From Agrypnia vestita (lineage: Eukaryota; Arthropoda; Insecta; Trichoptera; Phryganeidae): a DNA stretch of 64,000 nt. A model generated the notes under the pieces. It was not told the DNA's origin, did not search any database, and saw only the letters and a program-made list of their open reading frames with translations. The position numbers and the translations under genes are program-made. The stretch covers positions 1 to 64,000 of the forward strand of contig JADDOH010000460.1 in assembly GCA_016648135.1 (NCBI GenBank), given 5' to 3'. Below are positions 1 through 11,500 of this stretch, piece by piece (the stretch's first letter is position 1; each line of letters begins with the position of its first letter).

Positions 1-2482
1 CTAACAAAAAATTCAAAAACTAGTTATGAATGCCATCTGGTGAATAATTTTGTTTATTATCTAAATATCTTACTCAAAAAGCATTATTATTAAAAATAAC
101 TAGAAAAAACTGATAAGAAAAAAATGGACAACTACAAAAAGAACACTCAAATCTTAGCAAATAAGCAGTAAATATCATATTCTTAGCTAAATGGCAGTAA
201 ATGCAGATATTTCTCTGTAGTTGCTGCTTTTTTGCTAAGAAATATATCACACTTTAAATTGTTGACAACTTTATGTTTATCGATCAGTCAAAATAATCAT
301 ATCATTCTGATCAACTGCTAGGTGGTGATAGATTGGTGTTAGCCCTGAAAACCCATATAAGTATATAATATTATTGGTACTACATTGATACTGATATAAT
401 TTTTATTAATAAGTGCCTAAAAATATCGTCAAGAACAAAACAAATTGTTTAAATGGCATTGGAAATGCAAAATGAAAACAATTCACCAAACGGTCAAATT
501 CCTTTACAAAACTGTATGTAGGTATTAATAATATTATTTATGAATGAGTAGTTAAACATAATTATAATATTTTATTTTAAATTTGTTATTACGCCTTACA
601 ATCTTTTAAATCGGAAAGATGACACTTCCCAGTATAAAATTAACAAGACGAAGCCATGTGCCTACATAAGTGCCATGACTCAGCTGCAGTTCAATAGGAG
701 ATTATACCATGCAGCAATATGAGGGCGGATTTCTTAAAATAATCTGTTATTAAGAATAATTTTAAAGAGCCTCAAAAAAGAACAATGGATCGCGGAATTC
801 CTGAATTAAAAAAACAGAATATTATTCAGAATCTTGGACTACGGATGCTCGAAAATCGAAGAGTTTTTTAGAAAAAACTGCAAGCTCGTGATGTTCAAGA
901 TCTAACTTTTGAGTTTGGTGAATGAAAAATGCTTTAAAAAAACTAAAATCGAATGCTTTAGATAAACTATTTCTACAATACCATTTCTGTTTGTGCATCT
1001 AATTATTAAGAAAATATTAATTTTGTAAAGAATTACGTACCTACATTAAGCCAAATAAATATTTTTTTATTGAATCCCAATTTTAAATATCCTATGTATG
1101 CCTAGTCGCCTAGTGGAATAGAGCAAACTTCAAAGATTCTTAGAAAAAAGGCAGTAAGTACGTAGTTACCGCCTTGTTTCTAAGAAAGTTTACACTATCA
1201 TTGAAGCACATTCTAAGGCAGAAGGCATTTATTGATTTAAATATTGAAATTCAATAATTTTATGTCTCTTTTAGGTATTATCTTATTTTTGAAGTAATTT
1301 TACATTGAAATATTTGAAAAAAAAAATAAAAAAATTAAAAATACAGCGAAAAAACACAAAAAACCTAAAACTTCAAGTATCTCAAAACTTTGCAATATGT
1401 AGTTACTGCCTTCTTCCTTGGAAGGGCAGTATATTCCTGCCTTTATTATGAGTCGAAAATGTTCAAGCTATCATTAGTTATAGAGATACGCGACATCAAA
1501 GTTTGCATTTTTCTTCAATACTTCTGACTTCTTTTTTGTAAAACGTTGGACTATTATTGCAGTATTTTATATCGATTACGAAAAATTTTTGGAAACATCA
1601 ATCAATGTTCCTAGACATAGTCTAGACTTCAAGTGCTGAGTATCATTATCACTAGCTTTGCTTTAGTTTTGGACTAAAGTATGCCATTGGTTATTTTTAA
1701 TTTATATTTTGATTCCTATATAGAAATAATGTGTACAAGTTCACTGATCTCAATCATTTAATGGATACAGAGGTCAAAGACCTCTGAAATAATATGAAGA
1801 TATTTATTTTAAAAATATATTTCCGCTAATCTGTGAAACAATTGGTGATGTGTTGAATTAGCATTTAAACGAGTATACTTTTTCTAGTTGTTTTAATGAT
1901 TTTACAATACAAATATACATGTGCCACCCTGCATCGATGTAAATATGAATCACACTTATGAAAACAAAACAATACTTTCCTTATGAGTGCATTATCAATT
2001 AACTGATAGTGATTGACTGAAGGAGAAAAGCCTCGCACAAAAATCAAACAAGTAGAACTAAAAAAGTCTGTTTTTATTTTCATATGTTATTATGATTATG
2101 GAGTTCTACAAATTTACCTCCGAAATAATAAATAAATAGCAATCGGTTAGAATATTGAAAAAAATATATATATTTGAAACGTGTCACAAAGTGTAGAGCC
2201 GCGAGTGTGATTGGCCGGTTCAGCCTGTCATGAGATGGCCTGCCCTGTTAAGATGATGCGTGATTTCCAATATGCCTTTCCAGGACGATTAGGGTCAGTA
2301 CCTACTAAAAATATAGCTCTGTTCTTTCTCTCTACCTAAATCATCTCTACTCTGGACCTTGGTGACTGATTAATATTCTCTTGGACACTGCATGGATCAC
2401 TCTTTGAAACCCTAGACCAGCATTGGTCCACCTGCTACACTCCTGCATAAATAGAAGAAAATACAAGAAATACCAGTCTCAC
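1..2482 (-). other. PGM3 intron 4, 5' part (runs off left edge)
   Basis: This is the start of the intron after PGM3 exon 4; its donor is the gtgaga beginning at 2482. It is AT-rich. I searched the minus strand for the next PGM3 exon, which should follow the GMDSR motif, and saw none, so the intron probably continues beyond position 1. The only repeat I can name inside is the dispersed copy at 1432-1570. Confidence 0.6.
1432..1570 (+). repeat. Dispersed repeat family R1, copy 1
   Basis: The segment contains TGCCTTTATTATGAGTCG, then GAGATACGCGACATCAAAG and a stretch about CTTCTGACTTC. Related copies lie near 4517-4560 (partial), 36352-36500 (minus), 38995-39095 and 53575-53790 (minus). The 53.7-kb copy ends in ACACCCTGTATA, like the ACAGGGTGT termini of Tc1/mariner-type insect elements. 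I see no coding capacity. The family identity is inferred. Confidence 0.55.
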
Positions 2483-2578
2483 CTGCTATCCATTCCGAGA
2501 AAAACAGATGCCTTCAGCCTCATGTCAATGTTGTGCATTTCCACGATTTCTGAAACCGCTGCCTCGAGTTCATTATCA
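2483..2578 (-). CDS. PGM3: PGM3 coding exon 4
   Basis: This 96-nt exon encodes the end of residue 102 to the start of residue 134: [15 protein letters not shown], then [17 protein letters not shown]. The acceptor is ttattgtttcag before 2578 and the donor gtgaga starts at 2482. It covers the helical linker and the strand ending in the GRDTR-type motif, here GMDSR. Position two of this motif varies in the superfamily; the Asp and final Arg are kept. The final Arg codon is split (AG plus the next exon). Confidence 0.95.
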
Positions 2579-5500
2579 CTGAAACAATAAAATAAAAATG
2601 TTATCGCACACATAAACTGTAATAAATTCTTTTTGCATGAACGTGTTTATAAACACTTAAAATGTGGTTATTATTTTGTTTCAAAAGTTTCTTTCTTTTG
2701 CACAACATGTAAATTTTTCTGATGGCCTTTTCTGAATAGTGGAGTTAAAAATTTTTTTAACATAAAAATTAGTTTTTCAGTGGCTATAACATAAATAAAA
2801 ATACGCATTCCAATGCCAAAACTCAAAAAAATTATCATCACAAACGGCAGCATAAATATCTCGTCTAACTCGACCAACGTGCACCCTGCTAACACAGTGA
2901 AAATTGTCAATCCGGCAGCACGCACCCTGCACTCTACGCTCCGTGCACCATTCTCCTCCTACAATTCACACATGTATTGACAAATCAATGTCAGTTTCTT
3001 CGAGAAACCATTTTTTTGTTGCGTCTGGTAAATATTTACAGATTAAATTAATTTTATCCAATACATAAATACTTTGCAGAGCAATGCCTAAAATATGAAC
3101 TCTGTATTTAGTACACTTACAGAGATATTCACATCATTAGAGACAACTCAGTTTACAACACCGGAGAGGAATGATTAAATAATTTAATAAAATGATTGCG
3201 AAATAAATTTTTGTTAGATGCCATAAATAAAGTATGAATAAGACGGAAGGATGGAAGTTACAAAGCACGATATAAATACACCACAGACTCTCATAGCTCT
3301 CACTAATTCTCATAGCCAAAGAGCACGAATAATAGGATGTTTAGACATTCCCAAATACGATAAAACAGCCACAAAACACCATTGCACTTATCTACGTATT
3401 AAATTCTTCAATAATTTACCAATGAATGTCAGAACTGAAGAACAATACACTAAATTCAAGAAATACATAAAATAAAACACAATCAATACAAAAATAGTTA
3501 AAATTTAAAAAATAATCTGTATACATGATTCACTTATATTTATATTTATTTTATGATCTTTGTAATTCCCTACACTGTTCCATTTATTTACTTATTCTTA
3601 TCATTCTTGCTCTATTATACATTTTTCCTTAACATTATATTTGATAAGCCCGATGGTATACTTACCTTTATATTATTTTCGTTATGCTTATCGTTTCTTT
3701 AAAAAAATATATATATTCCTTCAAACATATATATTGAAATAGATAAGATACTTATTTTTATATGTTCATGCTTTCTTACACAGTTATTCCTTATATTATA
3801 TTGTTTACCTTCTATTTACCTTTACATGCCTCTATTTAAAAATATGTATTTTTCTTACATACATAATCAGTAGACATCACGCATCATGTAATCCTGTCCC
3901 CAAACACAAGTTTAATTTTCTGGGGACAGTTAAAGAAGTATAAAAAAATGTAATATATAATTATAGTGTAAGATGTATCGACATATATTTTCAAAAAAAA
4001 AGTTTTAAACAACAAACAGCAGCATCAGAACTATACAGAAGATATCATCGAATGCACCAAGAAAATAAAATAGCAATGGACAGGTCACATCTCCGTGGGA
4101 GGAATCATAAGAGTAACATGGTCACTTCAAAACATGCTATAATCACAAAATCTTCAGACACTTCTTAACATTTAATATTGGATTGCAAGTAGGACGCGGA
4201 TGCCTCAGAATTTATCAGACTTCAGAATGTACTCACCCTACATTGGCCAGCTTCGTAGCTATGCTTTCCCAGCTAATTTCGAGCATTTCTCCGTGAGGAT
4301 CAATCAACTTCACTCCGTTATCGGGTTCCAGATTGTGCGATGCTGTAATCATCACACCAATTGTGGCTCCTGAAAAAAATGTAAACAAACATGTAATATA
4401 AAATTATCATTGTATTGAAGTTAACTCTGGTGGTAGCTCTTCAGAGATATTATCAATTTTAAACATATGTTTTACAAAAATATTGAATTTTGCATAGAAA
4501 ATATTTTTTACACTTTGGGTGAAATTTCGATAGTTACGGAGATAAGCGACATCAATGTTTGCACTATCGTATAATATCAGACTTTTAAACCTATGGTCGG
4601 AATATTAAATTTAGAAAAAAAAAATTAAAAATGAAAAATAATTATGTGAACACGGAATGCGTATCGCATCAATATTCTAACTACAGTCGAACTCGGTTAT
4701 AAGGAACGCGATGGGACCAACTAAATTTGCTGCTTATAGCCGGGACTCCTTGTATCCGGGATTCACTTTTTTCACAATTTTTTTTGATTGTGTAATGTTA
4801 TTTTCAAGAGCAGCTAAATAAACATCCTTATCTTTCCAGAGCGATAAAACTGTAGAAGACGATTGTGAAAACTTTTTACAGACTTTTTGACGCCGATAAT
4901 TTCGACTTTTTCGCGAACCTAGAGACACTTTCGTTTGTTAGTGAACATGTTTCCGATAGAACAATTCGCGTTTAATTAGGCTTTTAAATGCTAATACAGT
5001 TAACTGCATAAAATAAACTATCACCATAAACATTTTGGGAACCCCCAATAATCGGAGTTATATGACCAGTATTCTCGACCTTCAGTAAACTCTTGCTTGC
5101 CTGTGCAAGTGGGATTTTCGGACACAAGTTTGTATACATCATAAAATGAACCCTAATTAAGTGCGAACCGCTTTAAAAGCAAAGTGAAAAAGTTCATTGT
5201 TACGAGTACGTATTTGTCTTTTTTTCTGTAACCCAAGCAAATATGTTTGCAGTTTCTAAAATTTGCTCCGTATATCCGGGAATCGCGCTCCTTATAGCCG
5301 AGACCGATTTGATGAGAATCAGCGCAAATCAAAATGAATTCACAGTTTTTTTCATTATAGCCGAGATCTCCTTATATCCGAGCTCGTTATAACCAAGTTC
5401 GACTGTATTCTCTAAATAAGTTAAACGCTTGTGCCATGAAAATAGGACTAACTTGATGATGTCCTGGAACGGGGCTCGAACCACCGACCACCAGATCACT

Positions 5501-8500
5501 AGGCGAGTGTCATGACCATTACACCAACAATCTACTCTGTGCATTGTTAAGCTTTGGAATCCATCTAGCAGATATAAATTTGAATAGGCAAATTCTGAAT
5601 AAACAAAGCAAGCTATTCAAGTTAGGCATGAGTAACATGTTTTAGGGATTTCTGTAGCCATAAACCTTACTGGCCTGCTTATAATCTTATCTAACATAGC
5701 TGACAAGGTCGACACTTATCTGAATACATACTGCCTATCTTTTAATTCTGCAGCTGAAGGAGGTCTTGTTGAAACATGCATCCATAGAGCTTAAGACTTA
5801 ACCAGAGAATTCTGTCTAATATCATGACTCATCGGGATAGTCGATTTCGTTTGAGATTTAAACAATGGGTTTTTTTACGCTTCAAAAGGCCAGGAGGCCC
5901 AATTACAGAAGTGAAATACGTTACAAAACACCCAGGCTGAGTAAATCACGTAGATCAAATTGTGACCTAACCGGGAATCGAACCCAGAACCCTCGGAGTG
6001 AGAAGCCAGTGTCATACCCACAGCGCTACGAGGGCCGCCATAATGTTATACACAATGCGACAAATAATGCGTACGCAATTTAAAACCACTTTACAAACTT
6101 ATTTAAAAATACATTCTGACCAATATCTTATAGAAATAGTCTACTGAGGTACACAATGGAATTCTGGCACCAACACTGATGTACGGAAGTGAAGCCTTGA
6201 GCTACTAGGACGAGGAGCTAGGAGCGAGGAGATGAAAGTAGACTGAATGCGGTGGAGATGACATAATTTAAATGAAATGCAAATCCATTTATGACCGAAT
6301 AAAGAATGAAGATGTTATAATGAAAATCTGATCTAAGCATAGTTAATAGAATCAAAAAAGGGTCGCACAGGTGGTTTGGGCATGTTGAATGAAATGAATG
6401 AGAAAAGGATGGTAAGAAAAATATATGAAGCAAGTGTTGACGGATGCAGAAAGAGACGACGACCGCGGAATACGTGGCATGACCTGATTAACCAGATACT
6501 GGAGGATAGTCATGTTAGGAGCCTCATCAATCGTCGAGCTCGTGAGAGAGTGGCGCTCTATCCTCTCTGTCTACTCCCCGCGGAGAAACAGCGTGATGGA
6601 AAGTAAGTAAGCACAATATTACTATTATGTAAATGATTGCCCCAACACTCAAAAATAGAGAAACGTCAAGACATCTGTCAACAGTCAATATTTCTATCAT
6701 TGTGATGAAAATATTAGATTTAATTTAATATTTGAACACTTTGGATAAAGAAATAAGCACATAGATGCATGTAAAACAAACTGATTTATACCAACTTTTA
6801 AAATAATATCAATACTTATTTCATATAATTTTCATCAAAACTTATATTTTAAAACAAAACTCCAGATCGCAATGATTGGTTTCCGTGATGATAGAAATCA
6901 GATTGACATCCGTGTTGCTTCAATACTACAATCCAAGTATGTGCAACAAAATATTGGAGACCTTTTTTGACTTAAAATTATTTAAATCATAAATGCCATT
7001 ACTGTTCAACTGTTTGGTGTTAAAAAATTATATTGCACCATTGTCTATGTAGTAGTGATGGGTCCGCTCTGTACTCACTACTACAATGTAGTACTACACT
7101 ACATTGAAGTGCACACTTCGCACATTTTGATGTGTAGTGCACACTACAAACTACAAACACCAAAGTTATTGAAAGTATAAATTTCAAATAGTACACTTCA
7201 TTTCAAAGCGAACACTACAAAGTACATACACTTCAAAGTTATCGAAAGTATGAGAAACACATTTTAAATAGTGTATTTTTTACGTGAAATTTTTGGAAAG
7301 TTGATGTAGATATATGAAGAATTTTCTGGAATCTGTAACAATCCCCCCCCCCATGGTTTGAAAAATTTTGGGAGTTATGAAAAAATTTTTGGGAAGTTGA
7401 TGTAGCTAAACGGAGAAATCTCTGGAAACTGTAACAACCCCCCCCCCCCATGGTTTGAAAAATTTTGGGAGCTATGAAGAAATTTTTGGGAAGTTGATGT
7501 AGCTAAACGGAGAAATCTCTGGAAACTGTAACAACCCCCCCCCCCATGGTTTATCGAACGAAGAAATCTGTCTGTTTTTTTTTTTTAGGTCGCCAAATGT
7601 TACTTTGGAGAAAATATCGTCATTTATTTAAATATTTTTGTCGTTGACCTTTTTTTTCTTTTTTTTTTAGCTCGCTAAATTTTTATTTGGGAAAAAAATA
7701 CTTCATTTCATTTAAAAATTAATTTACTTCATTTCATTACTTCACTTCATTAATACTACAATTACTTCATTTCATTATTTCACTTCATTAATACTACAAT
7801 TACTTCATTTCATTACTTCACTTCATTAATACTACAATTACTTCATTTCATTACTTCGCTTCATTAATACTACAATTACTTCATTACTTCACTTCATTTA
7901 CTTCACTTCATTTCGTAGTACTACAATTGTAGTGTACACTTTGTAGTCTTCAAACTGGTGAACGTGTGTGTGTTGTAGTCTTCATTTTGAAATGAAGTTT
8001 TTCCCTTTGCTACTATGTAGACATAGATATATAGGATGAAATTTCTGCTTCCCGTTTAGGGCTTTTAATGATAAGTGTTTATAAATCTCTTATACTCCAC
8101 ATTCCCCTCGCTCAACATGTCACACTAATTGGACCATGTAATTTAGAACTTCTTTCCAATCGTCCCATCTAAAAATTCAAAAGTCGTAAATATAAATTAA
8201 TTGAGAAATTACGAAGGCTTAAATAAATATGTCCAGTCTATTTGTGAGTGTTGGGGTAACACTCACCGATAAAGCGAACTGTCGTAAATCTATGTCTTGT
8301 ATATTAGTACAGTGTTTGAACATTGTCGGTGGGGAGGCCGGACGAAAGGATGAGGGGTTCCAGATTGACAGGCTTGCTCGGGAAGAAACCTATCCTTGTA
8401 TATTGTTGTATTCTACCAGAATATACGTGTGAAGTCATGACTTGTGTGTCTAATTGGAAATACTGGACCCTCACACCCAAAAGAAGATACATCACAGAAA

Positions 8501-11500
8501 CAATCACCAAAATAGTAATATTGTTTTTTTAGAATAGGTCGGACTATTTTGAAAAAATTTAAAGGATTATTTTAAAATAAGAAATAGGTTCTCTAAGGCA
8601 CAGCAAATCATTAAAATAATATGTGGAGTATTGCTAAATCCATGATAATTTAAAAAGAGATAAGAATGAATTTTTCTTCAAAATCAATATTTTCAAGGTA
8701 GTTAACCCTTTCTGGACCAGAGCCAAGATTTATGTATTTAAAAAATCAATTGTCTCTTTTGAAAAATGCTGGTTTTTAACATAACTATCTAACATACCAT
8801 CATATTGATTCTCTGCAGAAATGTAGACAGATAAAATGTTACTGCACTCTTGATATACCACCTTCGCCTCATTCACTTGCATACATTTGTCTCATGCACA
8901 TACCATGTACTCGAACCTTTCCGTGACCCTTTTTTAAATCTGGCTTTTAAATCTACTTTGCAGTTTCCTAAATTTGTCTTCTTTCTCATAGAACTCAATA
9001 GCATATTCATTATAGTATACAAAATTATAAATAAACTAGATTTACTACCTGGCCTGTATATTATTTCACATTCTTTTATATTTCAATGAAAAGTGCTAAA
9101 AGTATATGCTTGCAAGAAAAAAAAAGAAAAGCCAAAACAATGCAAAGCTTCGATGCTCTTTTCTCGAAATCATTTCTTGTTGAGAAATTTGTAAATATAG
9201 AATATATATACAGTACGCTGACTTGGCTTGTTTACAGACAGTTCAATCGAAATTTGAAAGCATCAAAGCTGATGAATGATATGATGTTCAGAGCTAAAAA
9301 TAGTCACATTGAACTTGAAATTCCAAACGGAATAAATTATATAAATATCACAACGCTAGACAGAATGCAGTGTTCGAGTTTTTGCTGCTTTGCACAAACA
9401 AACAAGACTTTGAATACAAATTTTATAATCTTTCACAGAGATTTATATGTTTAGGCTAAAAATAATTAATAATATCAAAAATATAATATAAAAAATAAAT
9501 AATGGTTTGCAAATCTTTTCCACACATTTTTAAAAAAATGATGTCGAATAGAATGGGTGAAAGACTTAACAGTGTCATTATAGATTACCGCGTAAAATAA
9601 ACAGATCATTAATACAATTCATAAAAGATAGCTGGTTAGCTTTTATCAATCTTTATCTATGAGCGTGTATATATATGACGATAATATAACATTAAAGGTA
9701 TGTCATAGTATTAAATGGCAAAATGTATATAACTAACCATTTTTCACACGGGATCGCAATACAGCAAGTAGACCCATCCTGTACAGTACATGGTCCAAAT
9801 ACATGGCCCTGGAAAAAAAAAGCGTAATATGTAGTAAGAAAATAGAAAGAACTTCTTAAGAAGTGACGGTCAGATTACATCAGGCACGATAAAATTAAAT
9901 AGGGGCCCGTATAAAAAAAATCTGTAAAAAAGGAAAGTCTAAATTGAATAGGACGATTAAAAACTTACTTTAGAATGGTTTTGAAAGATTTTAAATGAGT
10001 AAACATTTGTAACTTAAAACTCAGGATTAAGGCAGGATTCTACTTTGGGCGCTCGAAAAAAAGGTTATTTTTATGAGACTGTGAGTAAAGATAGTAATGT
10101 AGGGTTTATTAGACTTAATAAATACACTCTTGAAATACATTAAAAAAAAAAATTATATATTTTATGCACTTTTAACATACAAAATACCATTTGAATACAA
10201 CGCCACGATTAGTAGGTGGGTCTGCACTGGTGTTGAAATTTCAAAAATGGGCCATCTAAACGAGAAAATTTTAGGTTCAATATATCACTAGCAACCGATT
10301 GAACTAGAGTTATTTAAAAATTTTGTTTTTTATTATTTTTTTTAGCAAATAGTAGTGAAAAAACATGCAATTTTTTTTCTTCCTTTTTTTTCACCGCCAT
10401 TTTGGTATTATTGCATATACATTAAAAATTCTAGTCTACAGTCGGTTGCTAGTGATATATTGAATCTAAAAAAACAAAAATTTTCTGTTTTAGATAGCCC
10501 ATTTTTGAAATGTCAACACCAGCGCAGACCCACCTACTAATTGTATCGAGGTGTTGTATTCAAACGGTGTTTTTGTATGTTAAAAATGCATAAAATATAT
10601 AATAATTTTTTTTAGAGTATTTCAAGAGTGTAATTAATAAGCCTAATAAACCCTACATCAATAGCTTTATTTATAATCTCAAAAAATCCATGAAAATAGC
10701 CTTTTTTTCGAGCACCCAAAGTAGAATCCTGCCTCAATATAGCACATCCATTAGAACTGATTTTAAAAAAACCCACAGCTCAAACGAATTAAATGATTAT
10801 TGAATTAATGATAAACGAACGAATTAAATGATTAAATATATAAACATAAAGACAGATAAAATTATCACGAAATTTTTTTTTGTAACCATTTGACATATTT
10901 CGGTGTCACATATTGAGACTATAAAACTTGAATGTTATATTATTAAAATATTTAGTACAAATTTCGGCTCACGGTATAAAAAAGCAATACAAATGTTCTA
11001 ATGTTCTCATGGCTGTTCAGAATCTTCTCTGTGCAGTTTTCTGGGATATTCTACTGCATATATCACAACCTCTCTGGCCGATGTTTCGTATCCCATTGCA
11101 AGGTCTAGTGGGGGTAGTGTATTAAATTAAAATTTTTATACTATTGTATTTTGCTATTACTTTGTGGTTATTCATTACGAATATAATAAAATTTGTTTTA
11201 TTATATTATTTTTTAGTTTATAAGGCAGTTTTACTAAGCATTTTTTGGTCAGTTTATTCCTTTAAAGAAATAACTTAAATGTGAAATTCATTGTAATTGA
11301 GTTAAGATGAAAAACACAAATTTGATATTTTAATGCATAATAGCATTTATCTAAAATCATTATTGTAGCATCCCGAAATTTTACAAAATATGTTAATACA
11401 TTAGTGTATAAGTCAAAAACAATGAGGAATAATGCAAAAACTATTTATTTTATATGTGTGATATTTGTAACTTCAAATGCTGATATCTTGAAATTGTACT

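Larger units (their letters stand above)
7053..8012. mobile_element. hAT-like nonautonomous transposon with internal satellites
   Basis: A 960-bp element bounded by a perfect 8-bp duplication CTATGTAG (7045-7052 and 8013-8020). The termini are TAGTGATGGG and the complement of CCCTTTGCTA, a short imperfect inverted repeat of hAT type. Inside are (i) three units of about 105 bp containing GGAAACTGTAACA, a C-run and CATGGTTTGAAAAATTTTGG (7280-7550), and (ii) many units of CTTCATTTCATTACTT/AATACTACAATTA (7700-7920). No transposase is present. Confidence 0.8.
4370..9737 (-). other. PGM3 intron 2 (5.4 kb, transposon-rich)
   Basis: It holds an R1 fragment (about 4517-4560), a SINE split by a pogo-like element (4639-5545), a second SINE family (5866-6040), an RTE-type tail (6140-6606) and a hAT-like element (7053-8012). 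The stretch 8021-9737 is AT-rich with no recognisable feature; its open frames look random. Confidence 0.85.

Noticed and set aside
5460..5545. Possible tRNA gene on the minus strand
   Set aside because: A- and B-box-like sequences are present, but the same head with a common body and A-run occurs at 40.8 and 50.0 kb, so it is a SINE.
7280..7920. Regularly spaced repeats as a CRISPR-like array
   Set aside because: Units are contiguous tandem repeats without unique spacers, inside an insect transposon.
9086..9454. 122-codon plus-strand frame in PGM3 intron 2
   Set aside because: Lys/Asn/Ile-rich with no recognisable motif. One or two frames this long are expected by chance in 64 kb at this AT content.
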